64,000 nucleotides of DNA from Sphaerochaeta pleomorpha str. Grapes (GTDB lineage: Bacteria > Spirochaetota > Spirochaetia > Sphaerochaetales > Sphaerochaetaceae): positions 2,170,001 to 2,234,000 of the forward strand of contig NC_016633.1 of NCBI RefSeq assembly GCF_000236685.1, given 5' to 3'. Within the stretch, counting starts at the first letter, position 1; every line of letters starts with the position of its first letter. The position numbers and the translations under genes were made by a program. The notes below the pieces were generated by a model, which saw only the letters and a list, made by a program, of their open reading frames with translations, had not been told where the DNA came from and did no database searches. Of the stretch, positions 35,974 through 44,401 are shown piece after piece.

Positions 35974-36483
35974 TTATTGGCTTGCAGAGTGGGAATTGAC
36001 GAAATCACAGAATTCCTGGGCGTCTGAAAGAAGAAAGGCGCCCCAGTGCGATTTGGTTTTCCACTTTTTTGTACCAAAGACAAAAACCAGAAGGTCTTCT
36101 TTTGTCTCTAGCTCAACGCGGACATTTGTGACCAGCCCTCTCTGAAGGGGGTCGCTCTTTACCCCACAGGAAACAACCTCGTCATACCCAAGGAGAAAAA
36201 ATTCATCGTTGGTTGCAATTCCCATTTTCCTGTTCTTGGAATCGAAAGCCAGGAAGAACCCTTGGTTTGTATCATTTATATAGCCATGTTTTTCATCAAA
36301 GGAAATATGGTTTTTTTTCATTTCTGAAAAAACCCTGTTCTCCAGGTCCCTTAAAATCTTTTTGAAGGTCTCTTCTCCTTTGAGCTTCTTTTTCCTACCG
36401 GTAGTAAGGGCATAGAAGTTGAAAACGGTCAAAAGGACGAGTGCTACAAAAAGGATGTATTGTATAATTTTGGAAAATGACAT
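35974..36483 (-). CDS. Membrane-anchored protein of unknown function
   Basis: 169 residues from ATG 36483, with GGAGG upstream. One N-terminal membrane helix (about 8-28, IQYILFVALVLLTVFNFYAL) is followed by a basic stretch (TGRKKKLKGEE) and a soluble, mostly beta domain of about 120 residues with VELETKEDLLVFVFGTKKW. The positive-inside rule puts the soluble domain in the cytoplasm. No family recognised. Transcribed divergently from the sigma-54 activator. Confidence 0.75.
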   Translation of the reverse strand: MSFSKIIQYILFVALVLLTVFNFYALTTGRKKKLKGEETFKKILRDLENRVFSEMKKNHISFDEKHGYINDTNQGFFLAFDSKNRKMGIATNDEFFLLGYDEVVSCGVKSDPLQRGLVTNVRVELETKEDLLVFVFGTKKWKTKSHWGAFLLSDAQEFCDFVNSHSASQ

Positions 36484-36572
36484 AATTTGCCTCCGCTGGC
36501 ACAATACCAAGAGTCCTCTTGGTTTGTAAAGCCTCACATTACGTGATACACTGCCCGAAACGGAGATAGTCC

Positions 36573-38462
36573 TTGATTAAGATTTTGGTTGTCGTTCCCT
36601 ATCTAGAGCTTCAGGAACAGTTTGATAAAGTAATATCTCAGTACGATTTAGATGGTTTTTCCATCTCAACCACCCATTTTGTAGGTACCGATTCAAAGTT
36701 AATCGAAAGCCTTGATGCCGATATTGCCGTAGCCAGGGGTATTACCGCTTCTGCGATTGCCTCACAGAAACCATCCATCCATGTAGTTCCCATAATTATG
36801 GATAGCGGGGACCTCTTCGAGGCGCTGGCAAAAGTGAAGCAACGGTTTGATACCTGCCGTATCGGCATCGTCATTAATGAAGAACTATGCGGTGAGGACA
36901 TCATATCTTCACTTATCGAATATCCTGTTTCTGTTTGCAGGGTACATGACCAAGATGATGTACAGCGGGCTGTCTTTGAGCTGAAAGCCAAAGGTTGCAA
37001 GGTCTTCGTAGGGGGACTTACCCTATGCAGGATCTGCCAAAACAATGGCCTGGAATATGAACACGTAAAGACAGGAAACCAAGCTATCATCCACTCCGTG
37101 GAAGATGCCGTTGCTGCAGCACGCTCGTTGGACCGTGTGAAGACGAGGGGAAACCTCCTGCTTACCCTTTTGAACAATGCAAAGGATGCAATGCTTGCAG
37201 TAAATAGCTCAGGCGTTGTCATTGCCGGAAACCGTCAGGCTGCATCCTTGTTTGCCTGTACTCCGCTTGAAGGAAAACCAATCGAAGCCGTATACAAGGG
37301 AATCAAATGGTCTCAGTCTCTTGCCTCAGTATCTAGCCGGGAGGAATTGCAGGCAATCGGGGGCCAGCAGATTCTTGTCAGCCAGCAGCCTATCCAGGTA
37401 GATTCCCAACCCTTTGGGGTACTCTTTACATTCCAGAATGCAGAAGCTATCCGCAAATCCGAACACAAGATCAGAACTGAATTGCACCGTAAGGGACTTG
37501 TAGCCAGGTATCGGTTTGAGAATATTGTCACCCAAAACGCCCATATGCTCCAGCTGGTAGAGAAAGCAAAGCGTTTCAGCCTTGTCGATAGTCCTATCTT
37601 ATTACTCGGTGAGACGGGGACCGGAAAGGAGCTTTTTGCACAAAGTATCCATAATGCATCCCCACGTTCGCATGAACCTTTTGTTGCCGTGAACTGTGCT
37701 GCTTTGCCCGAACAGCTTCTTGAAAGTGAGTTGTTTGGGTATTCGGAAGGAGCCTTCACAGGGGCGAGCAAGGGAGGGAAAAGCGGGTTGTTCGAACTGG
37801 CCCATAAGGGAACCCTTTTCCTCGACGAGATTGGGGAGATCCCGTTGGTCCTTCAGGCCAAACTGTTACGGGTGCTCCAGGAGAAGGAAGTGAGAAAGAT
37901 CGGGGCAGATATGGTAGTCCCCGTTGATGTCAGGGTTATCAGTGCCGCAAATAGCAATATCATAGAGAAGGTCAAGACCGGCAGGTTTCGCCTTGATCTT
38001 TTCTATCGTATCAGTCTGTTGAATATTCAACTTATCCCTCTTCGTGAAAGGAAAGATGATATCGGCCTGCTGTTCACGCATTTTGTCAGGCAATATTCCT
38101 TGAAAAACAACCACCGTGTTCCTGCAGTCAATGAAGAGGCCTTTGGTGAGCTCAAGCGGTTTTTCTGGCCGGGAAATGTCCGTGAATTGAGGAATGCAGC
38201 AGAACGACTTGCAATTCTCAACAGCGTGGAATTTGTTGGGAGGGAAGAAATTGAGCAACTTGATATAGGGGCTACAAGCCTCTATGCAGAAGATGTTGTT
38301 CCCCTTCAGAAAAGGAAGAAGGTTGAAGAGAACGTTTCTTCGCCCGAAGACCAGTACCGAGCTTTTATTGCGAGCGGTTTAAGCAGGGATGCCTTTGCAC
38401 GAAAGATTGGGGTAAGCCGTACAACGCTTTGGAGGCGTTTTTCCCAATTTGAACTAGAGTAG
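36573..38462 (+). CDS. Sigma-54-dependent activator with PrpR-type sensor domain
   Basis: 629 residues from TTG 36573 (GGAGA about 9 bases upstream). Order: PrpR_N ligand-sensing domain (about 1-185), PAS domain (about 190-300), AAA+ sigma-54 domain (about 315-545) with Walker A GETGTGKE (about 345), GAFTGA loop (about 392) and the ELFGYSEGAF region, then a Fis-type helix-turn-helix (about 605-629, RKIGVSRTTLWRRF). There is no receiver domain, so it responds to a metabolite directly. It contacts sigma-54 RNA polymerase at the promoter 38648-38662 and probably binds the palindromes at 38468-38522. Confidence 0.94.
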   Translation: MIKILVVVPYLELQEQFDKVISQYDLDGFSISTTHFVGTDSKLIESLDADIAVARGITASAIASQKPSIHVVPIIMDSGDLFEALAKVKQRFDTCRIGIVINEELCGEDIISSLIEYPVSVCRVHDQDDVQRAVFELKAKGCKVFVGGLTLCRICQNNGLEYEHVKTGNQAIIHSVEDAVAAARSLDRVKTRGNLLLTLLNNAKDAMLAVNSSGVVIAGNRQAASLFACTPLEGKPIEAVYKGIKWSQSLASVSSREELQAIGGQQILVSQQPIQVDSQPFGVLFTFQNAEAIRKSEHKIRTELHRKGLVARYRFENIVTQNAHMLQLVEKAKRFSLVDSPILLLGETGTGKELFAQSIHNASPRSHEPFVAVNCAALPEQLLESELFGYSEGAFTGASKGGKSGLFELAHKGTLFLDEIGEIPLVLQAKLLRVLQEKEVRKIGADMVVPVDVRVISAANSNIIEKVKTGRFRLDLFYRISLLNIQLIPLRERKDDIGLLFTHFVRQYSLKNNHRVPAVNEEAFGELKRFFWPGNVRELRNAAERLAILNSVEFVGREEIEQLDIGATSLYAEDVVPLQKRKKVEENVSSPEDQYRAFIASGLSRDAFARKIGVSRTTLWRRFSQFELE

Positions 38463-38467
38463 CAGTA

Positions 38468-38522
38468 TGTTTCATAGATGTTTCAAATGAAACATGGAAC
38501 AAAATATGAAACATTGAAACAT
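38468..38522 (+). promoter_or_regulatory. Upstream activating sites for the PrpR-like activator
   Basis: A perfect 18-bp palindrome, ATGTTTCAAATGAAACAT (38478-38495), is flanked by half-sites TGTTTCA (38468-38474) and two TGAAACAT-type repeats (38505-38522). They lie about 125-180 bases before the sigma-54 promoter, the normal place for enhancer sites bound by an EBP, and start 6 bases after the activator gene ends. Confidence 0.75.
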
Positions 38523-38625
38523 TTTTCTTCGATGCATCAGAAAAATTTGAAAAATCAATGACCTATGTTTCTATTTATTGGTTTCTCCAACAATTAACTG
38601 TACACAAAAATGATTAAAATCGAAG

Positions 38626-38637
38626 ATTGTATACAAT
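38626..38637. promoter_or_regulatory. GntR-type operator (copy 1)
   Basis: Perfect 12-bp palindrome ATTGTATACAAT, 10 bases before the sigma-54 -24 element. The same core occurs twice at 47211 and 47355 beside the GntR gene, so the GntR repressor of this island probably also acts here. Confidence 0.7.
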
Positions 38638-38647
38638 TTTTAAAAGT

Positions 38648-38662
38648 TGGCACGTTACTTGC
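38648..38662 (+). promoter_or_regulatory. Sigma-54 promoter of the pdxA-tct operon
   Basis: TGGCACG (38648-38654), 4 bases, TTGC (38659-38662): an exact match to the TGGCACG-N4-TTGC consensus with GG and GC at correct spacing, about 60 bases before the pdxA2 ATG. Confidence 0.92.
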
Positions 38663-38724
38663 TTTGTATAATGCATCGGGCAACGAAGAAAGTTGCCGGA
38701 TGACTGAATCAAAGGGAGTTTCTG

Positions 38725-39732
38725 ATGAATGAGAAACCAGTAATGGGAATCTTGCTCGGTGATGCGGCAGGTGTTGGTCCTGAAATTGTAGCAAAGCTCG
38801 CAGTGGAGAATTTTTTCACTGCATATTGCAATCCAATTATAATCGGTGATGTGCGGATTCTTAATCGTGCTTTTTCCTATATTGGCTCATATACGGACAT
38901 TCAGGTCGTAGAGAGTGTGGATGCCATTGACTGGGACAAAGGCCTGCCTGTTTTGGACCAAAAAAATATAGACCCTGCTTTGGTCCCTGTGGGGCAATTG
39001 AACAAGATAGCCGGAAAGGCCTGTCTTGAAATGCTTGAAAAAGCGGTTGATCTTTACAAAAACAAGAAAATCGAGGGCTTCTGTTTTACACCTCTGAACA
39101 AGGCAGGAATGAAGGAAGCCGGATGCAAGTTTGAAAGCGAGCACCATTATATGGCTGACCTGTTCCAATTCACTGAACCTTTCGGTGAGATAAATGTAGT
39201 CGGTAACCTCTGGACCACTCGGACTACCAGTCATATACCCATAAGTGAAGTGAGCAGGAACCTTACCAAGGAGAGCATTCTCCGTGCAGTCAGACTGGCC
39301 AATTCATCGCTGAAAACCAGTGGGATTGAGAAACCAAGGCTGGCCCTTGCTGCGCTTAACCCCCATTGTGGAGAAAGCGGTCTCTGCGGAAGAGAAGAAA
39401 TTGACGTAATTCAACCAGCAATCCAGGATGCACAAGCTCTGGGAATCGATGCAACAGGTCCATATCCGAGCGACATAACCTTTATCAAGGCCTTTCGTGG
39501 GGATTTTGACGGCGTGGTTACCATGTACCATGACCAAGGCCAAATTGCCTTGAAGCTGAAAGGTTTCGATGAAGGCATTACCATTGCAGGAGGGTTGCCT
39601 GCCCCGATAGTAACCTGTGCCCATGGGACTGCCTATGATATTGCAGGAAAAGGTATCGTAAAAACCCAAGCCTTTGAAAATGCTGTAAAAATGGCAAGTA
39701 AAATGGCCAATCATTTATCTGGACGAAAATAA
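38725..39732 (+). CDS. pdxA2: PdxA2-type 4-phospho-acid-sugar dehydrogenase
   Basis: 335 residues, ATG behind AGGGAG. PdxA-family motifs: GDAAGVGPEIVAKL at the start, TPLNKAGMKEAG (about 125-136), the metal ligands in SEHHYMADL (about 140), ALNPHCGESGLCGREE (about 210-225) and TMYHDQGQIALK (about 265-276). PdxA proper makes pyridoxal phosphate. Copies inside catabolic islands beside acid-sugar transporters are the PdxA2 type, oxidising 4-phospho-D-threonate/erythronate with decarboxylation. The usual partner, a DUF1537 kinase, is not in the window. First gene of the sigma-54 operon. Confidence 0.88.
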   Translation: MNEKPVMGILLGDAAGVGPEIVAKLAVENFFTAYCNPIIIGDVRILNRAFSYIGSYTDIQVVESVDAIDWDKGLPVLDQKNIDPALVPVGQLNKIAGKACLEMLEKAVDLYKNKKIEGFCFTPLNKAGMKEAGCKFESEHHYMADLFQFTEPFGEINVVGNLWTTRTTSHIPISEVSRNLTKESILRAVRLANSSLKTSGIEKPRLALAALNPHCGESGLCGREEIDVIQPAIQDAQALGIDATGPYPSDITFIKAFRGDFDGVVTMYHDQGQIALKLKGFDEGITIAGGLPAPIVTCAHGTAYDIAGKGIVKTQAFENAVKMASKMANHLSGRK

Positions 39733-39745
39733 GAGGGATCGAAAC

Positions 39746-40210
39746 GTGGAAAGAAAAAAATTCAAGGTGCCCGCAAATAGGATTATTCCTGTTTTTACTG
39801 CACTTGTTGCGATTGTCTTCATGTATTACGGATTAACCAAATATGGATTCTGGGATGCAATGAAAGGACCAAGGCCTGGTTTTGTTCCAACCCTGATTTC
39901 TGTTTTGCTTCTTGCCTTGAGCCTGATTTCTTTTATCAGCTCCTTTAAGGAAGAGGCTCCGGTATTTCCAATGGATGGGTGGTTATGTGCACTTGGCATG
40001 GTCTCCATCATTGTAAGTACCTTTATCATTGGGTTGGTTCCCAGCGTTGCCCTCTATATGGTTCTCTGGCTCAGGGTTTTTGAGAAATCAAGCTGGAAAA
40101 CGACGTTGATAGCCCTCGTTGTGATTATGGCAATCGTTATTGGGGTTTTTTCCCTTTGGCTCGGGATTGATTTTCCTAAGGGAATCATCCTGGATGCAAT
40201 TTTTAGGTAA
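39746..40210 (+). CDS. tctB: Tripartite tricarboxylate transporter, small membrane subunit TctB
   Basis: 154 residues starting at GTG. Four hydrophobic helices, with the PRPGFVPTLISVLL motif (about 45-58) typical of TctB between helices 1 and 2. It is the small membrane subunit of the TTT system, pairing with TctA. TTT systems bring in carboxylic acids using an ion gradient and a periplasmic binding protein. It sits 13 bases after pdxA2 and 12 bases before tctA. Confidence 0.88.
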   Translation: MERKKFKVPANRIIPVFTALVAIVFMYYGLTKYGFWDAMKGPRPGFVPTLISVLLLALSLISFISSFKEEAPVFPMDGWLCALGMVSIIVSTFIIGLVPSVALYMVLWLRVFEKSSWKTTLIALVVIMAIVIGVFSLWLGIDFPKGIILDAIFR

Positions 40211-40222
40211 GGGGTACCGGAA

Positions 40223-41740
40223 ATGAATAACTTACAAATGCTCGTAGAGGGTTTTGGTGTCGTCTTGACCTTCCAGAACATTCTCGCTTGTCTTTTCGGT
40301 GCGGTTCTTGGCCTTATAGTCGGGGCTATGCCTGGAATAGGGTCACTGGCCGGAGTTGCCTTATTGCTTCCCCTGACGTACAAGTTCAACCCGAATACCG
40401 CAATCATAATGCTGGGTGCCTTATATTACTCGAATATGTATGGCGGTTCTTTCAGTGCAATCCTGCTCAATATTCCGGGAGACAGTCCCGCTATCATGAC
40501 CACCCTTGATGGGTATCCGATGGCTACCAAGAGAAACAGGCCGGGGCAAGCCCTTTTGACCTCGAATGTCTCTTCCTTTGTCGGTGGGACTATCGGGATG
40601 TTGATTCTTACCTTCATGGGACCAGCCTTGGCTGATGTAGGCCTGAAATTTGGTCCTGCCGAGATGACAGCCCTTCTGCTTGTCGCTATGACAAGTATTG
40701 GTTGGCTCGTTGGCGACAACCCCGTAAAAGGTCTCATCCTTACTGCCTTCGGCATACTCGTCGCTGCAATGGGAATGGATACGCTCAGCGGGGTACCTCG
40801 ATATGAATTCGGCAACATGTATCTGCTCGGAGGTATCCCTTTCACTCCCTTCGTTATAGGAATGGTCGGGTTTGCACAGGTTATGCGCCTCATGGAAGAT
40901 CGAAACAAGGTAACAGAAAGTACCATCAAGGAGAAGTTGACTATCAAGGGAAGTCTGTTGACGTTCCATGATATCAAGCGTCTGCTTCCTCCTGCCATTC
41001 GCAGTGGAGTGCTCGGGACGTTTGTTGGGGTTCTTCCAGGGGCTGGTGCGACAACCGGTGCTTTTTTGGGCTATGCAACGCAAAAGGCTTTCAAGAGTGA
41101 AGAGCCTCTCGGAACCGGTGCCGTCGAAGGAATCGCCGCCTGTGAGTCTGCAAACAATGCAGCTGCAGCTGGTGCCTTCGCTCCCTTGCTTGCCCTGGGT
41201 ATCCCTGGGTCAGGGACCGGTGCAGTCTTGCTTGGCGGCCTTATGATGTGGGGTTTGAATCCCGGGCCCTTGCTGTTTTCGACCAATCCGGATTTTGCCT
41301 GGGGGCTTATTGCCAGTCTGTTCTTGGCAAACCTGCTCACCCTTTTCATTGCCTTGGGAATTATCCCCTTCCTTATAAAGATTCTTTCGGTTCCTGTTAA
41401 GGTCATGATTCCCTGTATTTCGATTGTCTGCCTTGTTGGTTCCTATAGCACCACCTATTCGATGTATGGGGTGTTTGTAATGCTGATATCTGGGGTTTTG
41501 GGCTATGTATTTGAGAAAAGCGGTTACAGTACGGCACCTATGCTTCTGGCCTTTGTCTTGGCTCCCCTGCTGGAATCGAATATGCGGAAAGCCTTCATCA
41601 TTAGCCAGGGAAGCCTCAATATTTTCTTCGATAAGCCAATTGCCCGTGCTTTTGTAATTGTACTCTTTATCCTGATTCTGTTTCCTATAGTACGTGCCCT
41701 GCTCACGAAGTTTGGTGTTCTGAAAAAGAAAGTTGCCTGA
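40223..41740 (+). CDS. tctA: Tripartite tricarboxylate transporter, large membrane subunit TctA
   Basis: 505 residues with about 12 helices. The TctA signature is clear: GLIVGAMPGIGSLAGVALLLPLTY (about 30-53), MYGGSFSAILLNIPGDSPAIMTTLDGYPMA (about 73-102) and the second half-repeat GVLPGAGATTGAFLGYATQKA (about 268-288). It is the transport channel for a carboxylate, with TctB and the binding protein TctC. The substrate should be the compound degraded by this operon, probably an acid sugar rather than citrate. Confidence 0.95.
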   Translation: MNNLQMLVEGFGVVLTFQNILACLFGAVLGLIVGAMPGIGSLAGVALLLPLTYKFNPNTAIIMLGALYYSNMYGGSFSAILLNIPGDSPAIMTTLDGYPMATKRNRPGQALLTSNVSSFVGGTIGMLILTFMGPALADVGLKFGPAEMTALLLVAMTSIGWLVGDNPVKGLILTAFGILVAAMGMDTLSGVPRYEFGNMYLLGGIPFTPFVIGMVGFAQVMRLMEDRNKVTESTIKEKLTIKGSLLTFHDIKRLLPPAIRSGVLGTFVGVLPGAGATTGAFLGYATQKAFKSEEPLGTGAVEGIAACESANNAAAAGAFAPLLALGIPGSGTGAVLLGGLMMWGLNPGPLLFSTNPDFAWGLIASLFLANLLTLFIALGIIPFLIKILSVPVKVMIPCISIVCLVGSYSTTYSMYGVFVMLISGVLGYVFEKSGYSTAPMLLAFVLAPLLESNMRKAFIISQGSLNIFFDKPIARAFVIVLFILILFPIVRALLTKFGVLKKKVA

Positions 41741-41794
41741 TCATAATGGTTTGAGACAGGTGTTTGACCTGTTATAAATAAAGAAGGAGATTGT

Positions 41795-42778
41795 ATGAAA
41801 AAGTTTGCTATCGTTTCTTTGATGGTAGTGTTGGCACTGCCTTTGTTTGCCCAGGGTGGAACCGAAGCTAAGAGTGATATCTTTTCCGCCTCACGTGACA
41901 TTGAATGGACTGTAACTTCAAAGCCAGGTGGTGGTTCCGATATCTATACCAGGCAGATTTCAGATATCGCAACCAAAGCCGGCTTGGTTGATAAGTCATT
42001 TCTTATCAGCTATAAGACTGATGGTGGTGGAGAAATCGGTCGTTTGGCTGTTTCCCGCACGAAAGGTGACCTTGCAAACCACACTCTTTTGACTTTCAAT
42101 AGCGGTGATTTGATGCCAATGGTCAAGAACACCGAAAATAGACTTGAGAACTTTACCCCCATTGCCGTGATGGCCGTAGACAAACAGCTTCTGTATATTG
42201 GTGAACAATCCAAGTATTCCAGCTTTGCCGAGGTTATCGATGCAATCAATGGTGGAGCCTCTGTGGTCATCTCCGGTTCGAAGGGTGACGATATTGCAAC
42301 CTATGAAGCCTTGATCGAAGAACTTGGTTTTGACCAGAACCAGCTTGCTTTTATTACCAACGATTCAACCAGTAGCGCCATCACTGAAATTCTCGGTGGA
42401 CATGTAGACCTTTGTATGTCAAAGCCTGCAGCTGCAGCCCAGTATGTACTTGCCGGAAAACTGAAGCCGATCCTTGCTCTTTCAACCACCAGATTCTCCG
42501 GTGACCTCAAGGATGCCCCACTTCTCAGTGAAGTTGGCAACTACAAGAATGTTGAAGTACCCGTCTGGCGTGGGCTTGTCGGTCCTAAGGATATGACTGC
42601 TGAAGCCGTCAAGTACTATAGTGATATGGCCAAAAAGGTCAGCGAGTCAGAAGACTGGCAGAAAGGGTATATCGAAAAGAATGGCTTGATCAGCCAGTTC
42701 ATGGATAGCACCCAGGCTGCTGCCTTCATGGCAGACTATGAGGCAAAGTACCTCAAGAAGATCGGAAAAGCCAAATAA
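41795..42778 (+). CDS. tctC: Tripartite tricarboxylate transporter substrate-binding protein TctC
   Basis: 327 residues, ATG after AAGGAG. Signal peptide about 1-20 (IVSLMVVLALPLFAQGG), no lipobox. The mature protein is TctC/Bug-like: WTVTSKPGGGSDIYTRQI (about 33-50) is the carboxylate-binding loop, then IAVMAVDKQLLYI, and an LCMSKPAAAAQYVLAGKLKPILALS hinge region. It is shorter in the middle than many Bug proteins but complete. It captures the substrate in the periplasm for TctAB. A strong hairpin follows. Confidence 0.9.
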   Translation: MKKFAIVSLMVVLALPLFAQGGTEAKSDIFSASRDIEWTVTSKPGGGSDIYTRQISDIATKAGLVDKSFLISYKTDGGGEIGRLAVSRTKGDLANHTLLTFNSGDLMPMVKNTENRLENFTPIAVMAVDKQLLYIGEQSKYSSFAEVIDAINGGASVVISGSKGDDIATYEALIEELGFDQNQLAFITNDSTSSAITEILGGHVDLCMSKPAAAAQYVLAGKLKPILALSTTRFSGDLKDAPLLSEVGNYKNVEVPVWRGLVGPKDMTAEAVKYYSDMAKKVSESEDWQKGYIEKNGLISQFMDSTQAAAFMADYEAKYLKKIGKAK

Positions 42779-42780
42779 CA

Positions 42781-42824
42781 ATGATTCTGAGGGCAGGGGA
42801 GTTTTCCCCTGCCTATTGAATCAT
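42781..42824 (+). terminator. Long intercistronic hairpin after tctC
   Basis: Inner 9-bp stem GGCAGGGGA/TCCCCTGCC (42792-42800 with 42805-42813) within an outer ATGATTC/GAATCAT stem (42781-42787 with 42818-42824). No U-tract, so mRNA protection after the binding-protein gene is more likely than termination. Confidence 0.65.
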
Positions 42825-42834
42825 GAGGTGTTAC

Positions 42835-43503
42835 ATGAAACGAATCGTATTGGTCCATACCGTAAAGAGTGTATATGACTCCTTTGAAACAGAATTAAGA
42901 AAGGTACTCGGCCCAGGTGTCAAGATCAACAATATACTTGATGACTTTCTGGCAACTGATCCTGCAGATACAGGACTCTTTTCACAAAACAATACCGAGC
43001 GTTTGATGCATGACCTTAAAAGTGCACAGATGACCGGAGCTGATTTGCTCGTGGTTACCTGTTCGACCTTGACTCCCCACGTTGTGAAACTCAGGCAATT
43101 CTTTTCTGTTCCAATTGTCGCGATCGATGATGCAATGTGCAAAGCGGCTGTAAGGAATTCCTCCCGTATTACCGTGTTGGCCACTGCTGAGTCAACAGTG
43201 AATCCAACATTGGAGAAACTGCTGGCAGAAGCTACCATACAGAACAAGAAAATTGAACTTTCCAGTTACTGTTGCCCACAAGCTATCGTTGCCTTGAAAG
43301 AGGGTAACAAAGAAAAACATGATGAGCTGGTATTGCACATGGCGATGCAGGTATCTGGATCAGAATGCATAGTATTGGCTCAGGCTTCCATGGCCCATAT
43401 GCAGGATACAGTCCAACAAAGGACAGGGGTTCAAACCTTCTCGTCCCCCAGACTCTGCATGCAGGAGATAGCCTCACGATTGGAGGATAGCAATGGATTG
43501 TGA
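42835..43503 (+). CDS. Aspartate/glutamate racemase superfamily protein with one catalytic Cys
   Basis: 222 residues from ATG 42835 (GAGGTG 6 bases upstream). The racemase-superfamily fold has the first active-site segment VVTCSTLTPHV (about 73-83) with Cys, then IVAIDDAMCKAAV. Where the second Cys is expected (GCT-type segment near residue 180) the protein reads VLAQASMAHM. Without two opposed Cys residues ordinary racemisation is unlikely. Decarboxylase, isomerase or lyase chemistry, as in the arylmalonate decarboxylase/maleate isomerase branch, fits better. Its stop overlaps the next start. Confidence 0.8.
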   Translation: MKRIVLVHTVKSVYDSFETELRKVLGPGVKINNILDDFLATDPADTGLFSQNNTERLMHDLKSAQMTGADLLVVTCSTLTPHVVKLRQFFSVPIVAIDDAMCKAAVRNSSRITVLATAESTVNPTLEKLLAEATIQNKKIELSSYCCPQAIVALKEGNKEKHDELVLHMAMQVSGSECIVLAQASMAHMQDTVQQRTGVQTFSSPRLCMQEIASRLEDSNGL

Positions 43504-44401
43504 TATCAAGCGGTACCTCAAGGTAGGCATTATCCACCATATGGCTTATCCTGAAGCTTTTTCAAGTGAGAAAACCTTTGAAGATACTTTTTTGCGGGTG
43601 CTTGAAGACCCCTATTTTGATGTGGTAGAAACTGCCAGCACCCCCTGGCCCTCTATGAAAGAGAAAATTCGTTCCTGGGTTGATCAAGCCCATATGGAAG
43701 TTGCTTTTGGCGCTCAGGGGAAAACCCTTTCAAAGAACCTTAATCTTAATGACCTTGATCCGGCAGAAAGAAAAAAAGCAGTGGCTGCTGTGAAGGAGGG
43801 GATTGACGAGGCAGCTGAAATCGGAGCTTTTGGGTTGTCCTTTCTCAGTGGTCATTATGAAGATAAGACCATTTTTCAATCCATGGAAGTGTTGATTGAG
43901 AGTTGCCAGATTCTCTGTGAATATGCAAAACAGTATTCACTCCCCATTTGTCTTGAAGCCTTTGACTACTCAATCGATAAGAAGGCCTTAATCGGCCCTT
44001 CTTTGCGGGCCAAGGCATTATTTGACACTGTCTGCCTACAATACCCGTCTTTCGGGTTGCTGGTTGACTGCAGCCATATCCCGATGATCGGGGAAAACCT
44101 GGACGATAACCTTGACCCTGTCGTAAGGTATGTCAGGCATGCCCATATGGGAAATACCTATATCAAGGATCCTTCGAATCCTGCATATGGGGATAACCAC
44201 CCCCGTTTTGGATTTCCCCAAAGCGAAAATGATGCTGATTACCTTGCCTCTTACCTGAAAAAACTCATTGCCATAGGATATCTGCAAAAAGATAAGCCGA
44301 TGACGGTGAGTTTCGAAGTCAAACCCCAGAAGGGAGAACTCTCCTCATTGGTTATTGCCAATGCAAAGAGAACACTCGCCGATGCTTGGCGGAAGGTGTA
44401 A
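43493..44401 (+). CDS. TIM-barrel sugar-phosphate isomerase/epimerase family protein
   Basis: 302 residues, overlapping the racemase-like gene by 11 bases. AP-endonuclease-2/xylose-isomerase-like barrel: FGLSFLSGHYED (about 119-130), ICLEAFDYSIDKKA (about 153-166, first metal Glu), GLLVDCSHIPM (about 185-195, metal Asp/His), RHAHMGNTY (about 215-223) and a late VSFEVKP with the closing Glu. These are the metal ligands of hydroxypyruvate/sugar isomerases and epimerases. It probably isomerises an intermediate of the operon's acid-sugar pathway. Exact reaction unknown. Confidence 0.82.
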   Translation: MDCDIKRYLKVGIIHHMAYPEAFSSEKTFEDTFLRVLEDPYFDVVETASTPWPSMKEKIRSWVDQAHMEVAFGAQGKTLSKNLNLNDLDPAERKKAVAAVKEGIDEAAEIGAFGLSFLSGHYEDKTIFQSMEVLIESCQILCEYAKQYSLPICLEAFDYSIDKKALIGPSLRAKALFDTVCLQYPSFGLLVDCSHIPMIGENLDDNLDPVVRYVRHAHMGNTYIKDPSNPAYGDNHPRFGFPQSENDADYLASYLKKLIAIGYLQKDKPMTVSFEVKPQKGELSSLVIANAKRTLADAWRKV

